Source of the DNA: Epiperipatus broadwayi
Taxonomy: Eukaryota; Onychophora; Udeonychophora; Euonychophora; Peripatidae
NCBI GenBank assembly: GCA_028023455.1
Contig: JAQFVV010000017.1
Location: forward strand, 6,476,098 to 6,540,097
Direction: 5' to 3'
Length of the DNA: 64,000 bases
Shown here: positions 23,455-34,040 of the stretch, one piece after another
Layout: every line of letters begins with the position of its first letter
Position numbering within the stretch: the first letter of the stretch is position 1
Made by a program: the position numbers and the translations under genes
The notes under the pieces: model-generated
What the model saw: the letters and a program-made list of their open reading frames with translations, nothing else
Database searches by the model: none
Told to the model about the DNA's origin: nothing

Positions 23455-25736
23455 ATAACGTGAAAGCTAAACACCTTCAAACAGATACGCTTTAAAAATG
23501 CTTACGTGAAAGCCAATCAGATGGAATAATGGCATCACATGGGACTCTAAATTCTAAAACACAAGCCAGAACTATTAGAAAAAGATGGGACCCATCTTAA
23601 TCTATGCCTCAATTATATTTAAATAAGCCAGACTAAAGCATTTTGAACTAAGAGTGTGAAGCTTAAATACCTTCACATTTAATCCACTAAATATTATATA
23701 TATAAATTAACAATGCGAAATCATCCGATTTACAACGAAGAAATATTTTAAATCTAATGAAATGATATTAATAAATGTAAATATATTAAATTTAAGCGTA
23801 AACAGATAATATTATAATAACGTGAAAGCTAAACACCTTCAAACAGATACGCTTTAAAAATGCTTACGTGACAGCCAATCAGATGGAATAATGGCATCAC
23901 ATGGGACTCTAAATTCTAAAACACAAGCCAGAACTATTAGAAAAAGATGGGACCCATCTTAATCTATGCCTCAATTATATTTAAATAAGCCAGACTAAAG
24001 CATTTTGAACTAAGAGTGTGAAGCTTAAATACCTTCACATTTAATCCACTAAATATTATATATATAAATTAACAACGCGAAATCATCCGATTTACAACGA
24101 AGAAATATTTTAAATCTAATGAAATGATATTAATAAATGTAAATATATTAAATTTAAGCGTAAACAGATAATATATAATAACGTGAAAGCTAAACACCTT
24201 CAAACAGATACGCTTTAAAAATGCTTACGTGACAGCCAATCAGATGGAATAATGGCATCACATGGGACTCTAAATTCTAAAACACAAGCCAGAACTATTA
24301 GAAAAAGATGGGACCCATCTTAATCTATGCCTCAATTATATTTAAATAAGCCAGACTAAAGCATTTTGAACTAAGAGTGTGAAGCTTAAATACCTTCACA
24401 TTTAATCCATTAAATATTATATATTATTATGCTTTAGTCTGGCTTATTTAAATATAATTGAGGCATAGATTAAGATGGGTTCCATCTTTTTTTAATAGTT
24501 CTGGCTTGTGTTTTAGAATTTAGAGTCCCATGTGATGCCATTATTCCATCTGATTGGCTTTCACGTAAGCATTTTTAAAGCGTATCTGTTTGAAGGTGTT
24601 TAGCTTTCACGTTATTATATATTATCTGTTTACGCTTAAATTTAATATATTTACATTTATTAATATCATTTCATTAGATTTAAAATATTTCTTCGTTGTA
24701 AATCGGATGATTTCGCGTTGTTAATTTATATATATAATATTTAGTGGATTAAATGTGAAGGTATTTAAGCTTCACACTCTTAGTTCAAAATGCTTTAGTC
24801 TGGCTTATTTAAATATAATTGAGGCATAGATTAAGATGGGTCCCATCTTTTTCTAATAGTTCTGGCTTGTGTTTTAGAATTTAGAGTCCCATGTGATGCC
24901 ATTATTCCATCTGATTGGCTTTCACATAAGCATTTTTAAAGCGTATCTGTTTGAAGGTGTTTAGCTTTCACGTTATTATATATTATCTGTTTACGCTTAA
25001 ATTTAATATATTTACATTTATTAATATCATTTCATTAGATTTAAAAATATTTCTTCGTTGTAAATCGGATGATTTCGCGTTGTTAATTTATATATATAAT
25101 ATTTAGTGGATTAAATGTGAAGGTATTTAAGCTTCACACTCTTAGTTCAAAATGCTTTAGTCTGGCTTATTTAAATATAATTGAGGCATAGATTAAGATG
25201 GGTCCCATCTTTTTCTAATAGTTCTGGCTTGTGTTTTAGAATTTAGAGTCCCATGTGATGCCATTATTCCATCTGATTGGCTGTCACGTAAGCATTTTTA
25301 AAGCGTATCTGTTTGAAGGTGTTTAGCTTTCACGTTATTATATATTATCTGTTTACGCTTAAATTTAATATATTTACATTTATTAATATCATTTCATTAG
25401 ATTTAAAATATTGCTTCGTTGTAAATCGGATGATTTCGCGTTGTTAATTTATATATATAATATTTAGTGGATTAAATGTGAAGGTATTTAAGCTTCACAC
25501 TCTTAGTTCAAAATGCTTTAGTCTGGCTTATTTAAATATAATTGAGGCATAGATTAAGATGGGTCCCATCTTTTTCTAATAGTTCTGGCTTGTGTTTTAG
25601 AATTTAGAGTCCCATGTGATGCCATTATTTCATCTGATTGGCTTTCACGTAAGCATTTTTAAAGCGTATCTGTTTGAAGGTGTTTAGCTTTCACGTTATT
25701 ATATATTATCTGTTTACGCTTAAATTTAATATATTT
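23455..25736. repeat. Family D array: 361-bp units, tandem in both orientations
   Basis: Unit boundaries judged by tataataacg fall at 23451, 23813 and 24174 (periods 362 and 361) for the forward half. The inverted landmark cgttattata is at 24610, 24971, 25333 and 25694 (361, 362, 361). The switch is at about 24363-24428, a 66-base loop between gccagactaaagca and its complement. Copies differ by only a few bases, so the array is young. Each unit has: an AAATC/GATTT hairpin next to cgcg, a GTGAAG/CTTCAC hairpin, a GATGG/CCATC hairpin, and the CCAAT-box sequence agccaatcag. No open frame. The family D copy at 3102-3498 has the same order and spacing with diverged sequence. Confidence 0.9.
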
Positions 25737-25750
25737 ATACCTATGTTATA
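25737..25750. other. Right 14-bp flanking duplication of the 361-bp array
   Basis: Exact copy of 23441-23454. It shows that the whole double array entered as one insertion (inference), unless it arose by recombination between pre-existing copies. Confidence 0.75.
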
Positions 25751-25779
25751 TTTAATTTAAATTATATATATATATATAT

Positions 25780-27968
25780 TGTAATGATCCGGAGAATACG
25801 ACTTCACATAATCTGCACTACAGGGCGCCATCTAGGCATTTGAACCTAGAAAAATTTATAAAGTAGGCAGATACGTAAGTAAAAAAAAAAAATTTTTTTT
25901 TTTTTTTTAAATTTTGATTCCGGTCGTTAGCCCATGTCACTAGCTCAGTGGAATAGCAGAGATTTAATAATATAATCTAAGAGTATATATAAAAAAAGAA
26001 TAAAATGAGCCACTGCCAGTAATTAACATACAAACATTTATTTATGCACATATATATAAGATTTAAAATTATTTTAGTATTAGTTTTACATTTTAACATT
26101 TAACATTATTTTTAACTTTACCTTAGATTTTAATTTACATTTTAATTTCTATTATATTATAAGTTTACATTTTAATTAAGTTCGCACAGATGGGATTACA
26201 AAAGCTTGTTTTAATATGTTGCTATAGATCGGTTACATAGATTACACGGTTAAAAACATTCCAAAGTAAACATAAACGATCAAAATATAAAATCATTGAT
26301 ACTGGCAATTGCAGAGGGAAATTAATAAGTAACCCAATAGTATTCACCGTAAGATACTTGCATTGTCACCAATGACTTAAAAGACATCCGAATAAATACA
26401 TTTTAGATACTCACCGTAAGGTATCATTATTTATCGAATGTCTATATATTCCGATCAAATATGAAAACCCAAAACATACTTAACCGATAACCAATCCATG
26501 CAAGCGTCTATAAACAACTTAAATTTAATGCATTTTTATTTAGGATCGAGTATGAATAGACTACATAAATTTGCTTTTGAAAATAAACATTCTATCCCTA
26601 TTTAACCTTAGGCTAAAATTCGCAGTCAAACTGGCATCAATCCATCTGATATATCGATGTATTCAATGTAATTCGGAATACGGCAGCACCAAAAAGATTA
26701 AGAAAAGACATTGACTCTCAATCAGATAGGAATATTACATCTATCTAACGAGAAGAACAATAAAAAAAAAAACTCCATAGAAAGGAACTGCGTTCTCCGT
26801 CTTATAATTCCTTCCATAGGCAAACGGGTGAGTGCGGCGTATATATAAACGATTCTGCCAGTAGCGAATCTCCGACTACATCTACTAACTACATCAATAT
26901 ATCCAATCCATTGACCCAATCTAACAACGACATAAATAACCTAAGATTACCCTCCCCTAATATAACTTTACAAATCTATACAGCCATTCACGCCCGACTT
27001 AAGTTTAACATTTATATCATTTAACTTAACGGAAAACAGAAACCATACTAAAACTTAAAGAACAAAAAATAAATAAATGGAAATGATTTTACAAAATAAT
27101 TACATTAAATAAAATTATAACTAATTAATAAATAACGTTGGTCAGATAGGATAATATTGCAATCATTTAAATATGGAAAGTTTTAATTTAATGTTCATTA
27201 TTTATAAAGTTCTTACGGTTTACAACAGTTCATCTTTATCCGTTACTTGCCATGAACGTGAATTCCCACGCCGTCCTCAAAAGATTGGTATCCATTTAGC
27301 CGTTGTTTTATTTATTCATTCGGAGGTTTTTTAGTTCAGTTGGTCCTCAATGTAGGAAACGATCGTTCATTTCTATTTTCTTTAACAGCTGAAAGTATTG
27401 ACAGTGTGTCTGTCAATCCCTTCACCTCCAACTCCGTACTAATACATATAGTCACATCGTAATAATCAATTACCAATCACTAATTAATAATTTCCAAATT
27501 TTCCTTTTATACGTATTCGAAGGATTGACTTGGCATTATGTCATCGATGTGATGATCCTTTCGCTGAGGTCCGATTTCCCGATGGATTTCTTTCATTGGC
27601 TATTTGTTTCTATTGTTTTCCTATCTGACCGATGTTTTTACATTTAAATGCCCAAGGCTGATTTACATTTAACTAATTAACAATCATTTCCATTTCTGAT
27701 TAATTTCTGTGTTTTTCAAGATTAAAGATATATTTTTATCTCTAAATCTTTTTAAGTTTTTGTTTTTAAAATACCTTTTCTATTTTTAATACAGTTTTAT
27801 TTTAATAATTTTTTTTATCTGTGCGATTTAATATATATGAGTTTAAGATGATATTTAGTTTCAATTTTTAATTCTTAAAGAAAATTTTTAAATGCGAACT
27901 TTTTAATTTACTTTCATGTTTAATAAATATAAAAAAAAACAATGTAACGAACGTCTGTGCTCGTTACA
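25780..27968 (-). repeat. LTR copy 1 (3' LTR in element orientation)
   Basis: 2189 bp. It contains an A-run/T-run dyad at about 25881-25908 and two hairpins with identical loops at 26339-26358 and 26406-26425. Short frames within it (for example 26722-26919) are not kept in frame in the other copy. Confidence 0.85.
26339..26425. other. Pair of covarying hairpins in LTR 1
   Basis: Hairpin 1 is AGTAT-TCACCGTAAG-ATACT (26339-26358); hairpin 2 is GATAC-TCACCGTAAG-GTATC (26406-26425). The ten-base loop is identical while the stems differ yet stay perfectly paired. A third relative lies at 28375-28394. The same pair occurs in LTR 2 at 29259-29278 and 29326-29345. Confidence 0.75.
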
Positions 27969-28702
27969 TATCAGTAAAGTTGCTTAAAAAAAATGATCAA
28001 AAAAAAAATTTTACTTAGGGTTAGTAATTACGGTACACGATTGACGAAGACATTTACAAAACATCCGGTTAATAATTTTACAAAAAGACTATATACAAAA
28101 AGAAAAAGAAAATGTTGACTATCGCTTACCTAAGGACCATTTACGTTTACACCCCTCCCCACAAGAGTTCTATTTTATTTTATACATTTTATTTTTACAC
28201 ACGGCATGACAAGCAAGTTATTTTATTTATTTAAGAAGGTTGCATTGAACTAAATACGTTTTGAAAGATAATGGATTTATACGTGTATATTTGCAGCACA
28301 ATTATACATACCACCAACTTATTTATGACTGATTAAAATGCTTAAATAGGATTACACTGAAGTAAATTCCCAACGGTACTCATCGTAAGGTACCACATTT
28401 CGATCATAAACTTACGTGGCTGTGCGCGCTTATACACGTTAAAGCATAATATATATCAACAAAAAAAAAAAACATATTTATTGCAACCTTTTGACTTTTT
28501 TTTTTTTTTTAACAAAAATTAGTTTTTAAAATTTTTTTCACTTTCTTGTGTTTAATATATATGCGCAATTTCTTTTACTGGCAGAGCTTTTATAAGATTT
28601 AAAGTATACGACTTATGTAAACAGATAAAATATTTCATTTTGACAAAATTTGCTCAGGGTATTTGTGGTTTATTAAAGATCGGCCCGAGTTGGTTCGCCA
28701 GT
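27969..28702 (-). other. Internal region of the LTR element, non-coding
   Basis: 734 bp without open frame. On the minus strand the primer-binding site is at its start. A third loop-conserved hairpin, GGTAC-TCATCGTAAG-GTACC, is at 28375-28394. A clear purine tract at the opposite end was not found. It may hold a packaging signal, by analogy with other non-autonomous LTR elements. Confidence 0.6.
28683..28700 (-). promoter_or_regulatory. Primer-binding-site candidate
   Basis: Minus strand TGGCGAACCAACTCGGGC, two bases after the LTR end. It begins with TGG, complementary to the CCA end of tRNAs. Which tRNA cannot be told by eye. Confidence 0.6.
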
Positions 28703-30889
28703 TGTAACGATCCGGAGAATACGACTTCACGTAATCTGCACTACAGGGCGCCATCTAGGCATTTGAACCTAGAAAAATTTATAAAGTAGGCAGATACGTA
28801 AGTAAAAAAAAAAAATTTTTTTTTTTTTAAATTTTGATTCCGGTCGTTAGCCCATGTCACTAGCTCAGTGGAATAGCAGAGATTTAATAATATAATCTAA
28901 GAGTATATATAAAAAAAGAATAACATGAGCCACTGCCAGTAATTAACATACAAACATTTATTTATGCACATATATATAAGATTTAAAATTATTTTAGTAT
29001 TAGTTTTACATTTTAACATTTAACATTATTTTTAACTTTACCTTAGATTTTAATTTACATTTTAATTTCTATTATATTATAAGTTTACATTTTAATTAAG
29101 TTCGCACAGATGGGATTACAAAAGCTTGTTTTAATATGTTGCTATAGATCGGTTACATAGATTACAAGGTTAAAAACATTCCAAAGTAAACATAAACGAT
29201 CAAAATATAAAATCATTGATACTGGCAATTGCAGAGGGAAATTTATAAGTAACCCAATAGTATTCACCGTAAGATACTTGCATTGTCACCAATGACTTAA
29301 AAGACATCCGAATAAATACATTTTAGATACTCACCGTAAGGTATCATTATTTATCGAATGTCTATATATTCCGATCAAATATGAAAACCCAAAACATACT
29401 TAACCGATAACCAATCCATGCAAGCGTCTATAAACAACTTAAATTTAATGCATTTTTATTTAGGATCGAGTATGAATAGACTACATAAATTTGCTTTTGA
29501 AAATAAACATTCTATCCCTATTTAACCTTAGGCTAAAATTCGCAGTCAAACTGGCATCAATCCATCTGATATATCGATGTATTCAATGTAATTCGGAATA
29601 CGGCAGCACCAAAAAGATTAAGAAAAGACATTGACTCTCAATCAGATAGGAATATTACATCTATCTAACGAGAAGAACAAAAAAAATAAAACTCCATAGA
29701 AAGGAACTGCGGTCTCCGTCTTATAATTCCTTCCATAGGCAAACGGGTGAGTGCGGCGTATACATAAACGATTCTGCCAGTAGCGAATCTCCGACTACAT
29801 CTACTAACTACATCAATATATCCAATCCATTGACCCAATCTAACAACGACATAAATAACCTAAGATTACCCTCCCCTAATATAACTTTACAAATCTATAC
29901 AGCCATTCACGCCCGACTTAAGTTTAACATTTATATCATTTAACTTAACGGAAAACTGAAACCATATTAAAACTTAAAGAACAAAAAATAAATAAATGGA
30001 AATGATTTTACAAAATAATTACATTAAATAAAATTATAACTAATTAATAAATAACGTTGGTCAGATAGGATAATATTGCAATCATTTAAATATGGAAAGT
30101 TTTAATTTAATGTTCATTATTTATAAAGTTCTTACGGTTTACAACAGTTCATCTTTATCTGTTACTTGCCATGAACGTGAATTCCCACGCCGTCCTCAAA
30201 AGATTGGTATCCATTTAGCCGTTGTTTTATTTATTCATTCGGAGGTTTTTTTTAGTTCAGTTGGTCCTCAATGTAGGAAACGATCGTTCATTTCTATTTT
30301 CTTTAACAGCTGAAATAATTGACAGTGTGTCTGTCAATCCCTTCACCTCCAACTCCGTACTAATACATATAGTCACATCGTAATAATCAATTACCAATCA
30401 CTAATTAATAATTTCCAAATTTTCCTTTTATATGTATTCGAAGGATTGACTTGGCATTATGTCATCGATGTGATGATCCTTTCGCTGAGGTCCGATTTCC
30501 CGATGGATTTCTTTCATTGGCTATTTGTTTCTATTGTTTTCCTATCTGACCGATGTTTTTACATTTAAATGCCCAAGGCTGATTTACATTTAACTAATTA
30601 ACAATCATTTCCATTTCTGATTAATTTCTGTGTTTTTCAAGATTAAAGATATATTTTTATCTCTAAATCTTTTTAAGTTTTTGTTTTTAAAATACCTTTT
30701 CTATTTTTAATACATTTTTATTTTAATAATTTTTTTTATCTGTGCGATTTAATATATATGAGTTTAAGATGATATTTAGTTTCAATTTTTAATTCTTAAA
30801 GAAAATTTTTAAATGCAAACTTTTTAATTTACTTTCATGTTTAATAAATATAAAAAAAAACAATGTAACGAACGTCTGTGCTTGTTACA
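28703..30889 (-). repeat. LTR copy 2 (5' LTR in element orientation)
   Basis: 2187 bp, nearly identical to copy 1. Differences include the length of a poly-T run near 30247-30254, which breaks the frame of the apparent 73-residue protein in the other copy. The two loop-conserved hairpins are present. Confidence 0.85.
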
Positions 30890-31752
30890 ATATATCAAAA
30901 AAATAAAATCATATAGAATATTTATGTATTTTAAACATATAAAAATATATATAGTACAGATTTTTTTAAATGCATATTAAAATATACTTGCTTACTTACT
31001 AACACTGAGAAAAATTCTCTGACTAAACTCTCAACTATTACACTTCTAATTTACTGATCGGATTATCTGACTAATATTCATTAAAGCAATACCTTGACCA
31101 GGTCAAACTTTATTTCTAATATACTACATCCAAAAAAATTAACTTTTAAAATAATGTATCCTATTTAAACTAAGAAAATCAAAACCCATAAACTAAATAC
31201 TAAGGTTCAAATTGGTTTCCCAGCTCATTTATTATAACAACTTGAACTACGACTAGCTCTGTTTACTTTTATAATATGGTTAGATTAAATATTTTTAAAA
31301 AATTCTAAAACATTTTATCTCATTTTATGCTATAAAAATATTTTATTTTTATGTGGCATTTACAGAAAATATTGTATTCTTAATATAATTGCAATATTAA
31401 ATATTTTAAAATTGGCATTGTATAATCTTCCTCATCATCAATAATAGGATCTTCTGTAATAATAATAATTATAATAATATATTTTTTGTTAATCATGTGT
31501 ATAATATAACAATCCAAATAATCTTTATAAGTCATGTGTGGATATGAAGATTCAAGAAACACTTGGACACATCAACAAATAAAACTCATGAGACAGTATG
31601 AATTGCAAAACATTAACAATTTTATTATTATTTAACAATGTACTATATTTATAACAATGTAAATCTATAAATTTTAAAATAATTACAAAAAATAACAAAA
31701 TTAATTAGATTAAAATATTTACATAAGAAAACATAATAAAAATAAACATTAA
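30890..31752. other. AT-rich stretch, nothing recognised
   Basis: AT-rich DNA between the LTR element and the Penelope-like element. No terminal-repeat copy of the Penelope-like element was found here, which suggests 5' truncation of that element. Confidence 0.5.
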
Positions 31753-33832
31753 ATAGCCTTACGTAAAGAAAGAAACAGATGGCTCACAATAACAGCAAAT
31801 AGCACCCTCCCTCAATGGATTATCGATAAACTCAACATTACAGAAATAAACCTCCGCAAACGCTTCGTTTTGAAAATCAAATTTTTAGCTTATAAACAAA
31901 ATATAAATATTGACTTACAGCAGACTTTGTATGTTAATAGAACTGGCCTTACCCCACCTGATAGGATAACAAGGGTTCTATCCCTTGGACCTAGATTTGT
32001 AGGAGGACAATGGAAACAACCCAAATTAGAGCTAATCGCTGATGTCGAAGCAAATTTAATTAATAACCCACATAGAGATAGCATTATAACAAATATTGCT
32101 AAATCTATTAAACAGAAACAGTTATATATAAAAGATAATAGCTGGAATAGCGACTTCAAAATTACGAAACAATTTCTTGATCACAATAATTTAATTTGCC
32201 TTAAAGAAGATAAAGGCAATAGATTTGTGCTTTTAAATTCTCAGGATTATAAGATGAAAATAAATGAACAAATTACAAATCTACAACTCACTCCTGTTGC
32301 ACAATTCAACAATAAGCTTATCCGCGATAAATTTGTTTCATCCATTCTCCGTCCTCATAAAAACAAAGGCATTTCAATTGCGGAATACTATCGAGTGTAT
32401 CCTTCCTCCACTAAAGCTCCAAGAATATTTGCCAACATTAAACTCCATAAGCCTGGTGAACCGCTGCGTTTAATGATGGATTTTGGGGGGGGGGTCCATT
32501 ATTTTCAAACCGCGAAAATGGTTAATCAACTATTAATAGACAGTTTGGGTTTTGGAAATTATTCTGTTAATTCGTTCTTTCAAGTTGTGAAAAAAAATCA
32601 AAAAAGCCACGATCGAGAACAACTTCTATATGACTACCCTTGACGTCAAAGAATTATACGGATCGGTGGACAGAAAACAATCCATTCAAATCATCCAACA
32701 AGAACTTACCAACACGATGTCAGCTGAACGCATTAATTTCATCCTTACATTTTTAACATGGATTGATAAACATATATATACAACATTTGAGCACGGTATG
32801 TACAACATGAAAAGTGGTTGGCCTATGGGCCTTCCCCTCAGTGGAATCGTTACCAGCATTTTCCTTAATCACTACGAAAGACTAATCGTGTCCAAATATC
32901 AAGCTGACAGCCCTCACACTATATACATGCGGTACGTGGATGATATATTTATTTTAGCCAACCAGCACACTATAAATAGTATTACACAAGATTTAGCACA
33001 TAACACTAATCTAATTATCAATTCCACAGCAGAAGACGCATTCCAAAGTCTAGATTACCTCGACCTTCGGTTTACACGCAATGTGAGAACTATAAATTAT
33101 TCAGTGATAATAAAGCCCTTTGAAATCAGAGGCTTTATACACCCACACTCTAACTCTCTAAGCTCTCACAAATTGGCAGGCCTGCAAGCATTTTTATATA
33201 GAAATATGCAGCTGTGCAAGTTTGAAGCAGATAGAAAGCATAATATACATCTTTATACCAAAGACCTACTACAAGCAGGCTATAATCTCAACACTATTAA
33301 CAATAAAATCAAACAATTTGATAGGAAAATCACAGACAATAAAAACAATATTAAACTTTCATATATTACTCTTCCCCACATACCCAAAATCTCCTATCAA
33401 TTAATCAAGGTTTTGTCCAATAAATTTAAAATTAGCTTTCATACACCCCCATGCATTAATCGTCTTATCAATAACTCTAAGGACAAAATTGAATCTTCTC
33501 AGACTCCTCATGTCGTTTACAGCATATCATACCCACAACCTGGTTGCCAGGCCATTTATTTTGGAGAAACCAAAGCAGGCATAATCAACAGGACAGCACA
33601 ACACAGATATACATATAATAGAGCTATCAAAAACAATGATAATTCATCAACATTTTTAGAGCATTCCAAGAAGACAGGACATGTGTTTGAACCTTCCAGC
33701 CCCAAAATAATCTGCATTGAGAAAAATGACATCAAGCGGAAAATCAGAGAAGCATATTTTATTAATGGCAATAATAACTCCATCAATAGACGAGATACCT
33801 GCTTTGACATCTCCAAACATTCGACTATCTAG
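31753..33832 (+). pseudogene. Penelope-like element reverse transcriptase/GIY-YIG protein, one frameshift
   Basis: Penelope-like elements encode a telomerase-related reverse transcriptase fused to a GIY-YIG endonuclease that nicks the target and primes copying. The frame is open from a stop at 31750, without ATG, to 32643, then continues in another frame to 33832. The two join if one base of the A-run at 32589-32596 is extra. In order: LKEDKGNRFVLLN (RT block 1), PRIFANIKLHKPGEPLR (block 2), TTLDVKELYGSV (motif A Asp), GWPMGLPLSG (motif B), MRYVDDIFIL (motif C, both catalytic Asp present), and at the end a GIY-YIG-like region (VVYSIS...IYFGETKAGIINRTAQHR). About 690 codons in total, against 750-850 usual, so the N-terminus is probably missing. 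All catalytic RT residues remain; the single shift suggests recent death. Confidence 0.9.
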
Positions 33833-34040
33833 TTCATTTGCATAGGCTTTGCGTACAGTTTTGTTTCCTTGCCCTATTTCTTTGTTCTGCAGCTCACAGT
33901 ACCGCTATGAATATGAGGCAAAAGGCCTCGAAAGCGCTTAGCGTGTAATAATTTCTGTGTATCTTGATAGCTTCACATTCAAGTGTGTCATACGCTTTGT
34001 TAATTTTGTATATTCATTATAGTAAATAATACTATTATTT
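33833..34040 (+). repeat. 3' terminal region of the Penelope-like element
   Basis: Downstream of the stop lies a structured segment at 33903-33946: hairpin GAGGC/GCCTC (33915-33929), directly followed by GAAA (33930-33933) and a second hairpin CGC-TTA-GCG (33935-33943). Stem II, GAAA and short stem III are the order of a hammerhead. The CTGANGA strand, however, is replaced by ctatgaatat, so it is at best a degenerate ribozyme. Penelope-like elements are known to carry hammerheads in their terminal repeats. Confidence 0.4.

Larger units (their letters stand above)
25780..30889 (-). mobile_element. Non-autonomous LTR retrotransposon with giant LTRs
   Basis: Two direct repeats of about 2.19 kb (25780-27968, 28703-30889) differ by only scattered single bases and run-length changes. 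They start TGTAA and end TTACA, so the LTR has the TG...CA rule and short inverted ends. Between them are only 734 bases with no open frame. On the minus strand a primer-binding-site candidate, TGGCGAACCAACTCGGGC, lies two bases inside the LTR (28683-28700), which sets the orientation. ATAT on both sides (25776-25779, 30890-30893) could be a 4-bp duplication, but it lies in a TA-rich context. The element resembles LARD-type elements: it must borrow gag and pol from elsewhere. The near identity of LTRs indicates a recent insertion. Confidence 0.8.

Noticed and set aside
23455-25736. CRISPR-like array
   Set aside because: Units are 361 bp and identical throughout, with no spacers, in a eukaryotic context.
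26722-26919. 65-residue minus-strand frame in LTR 1 as a protein
   Set aside because: It lies in an LTR, has no domain, and the corresponding frame is not maintained in the other LTR copy.
30092-30313. 73-residue plus-strand frame in LTR 2 as a protein
   Set aside because: A poly-T run near 30247 differs in length from LTR 1, which breaks the frame there. Two near-identical copies disagreeing argues against coding.
31890-32159. Antisense frames within the Penelope-like element (also 33556-33816)
   Set aside because: They are shadows of the strong reverse transcriptase frame on the plus strand.
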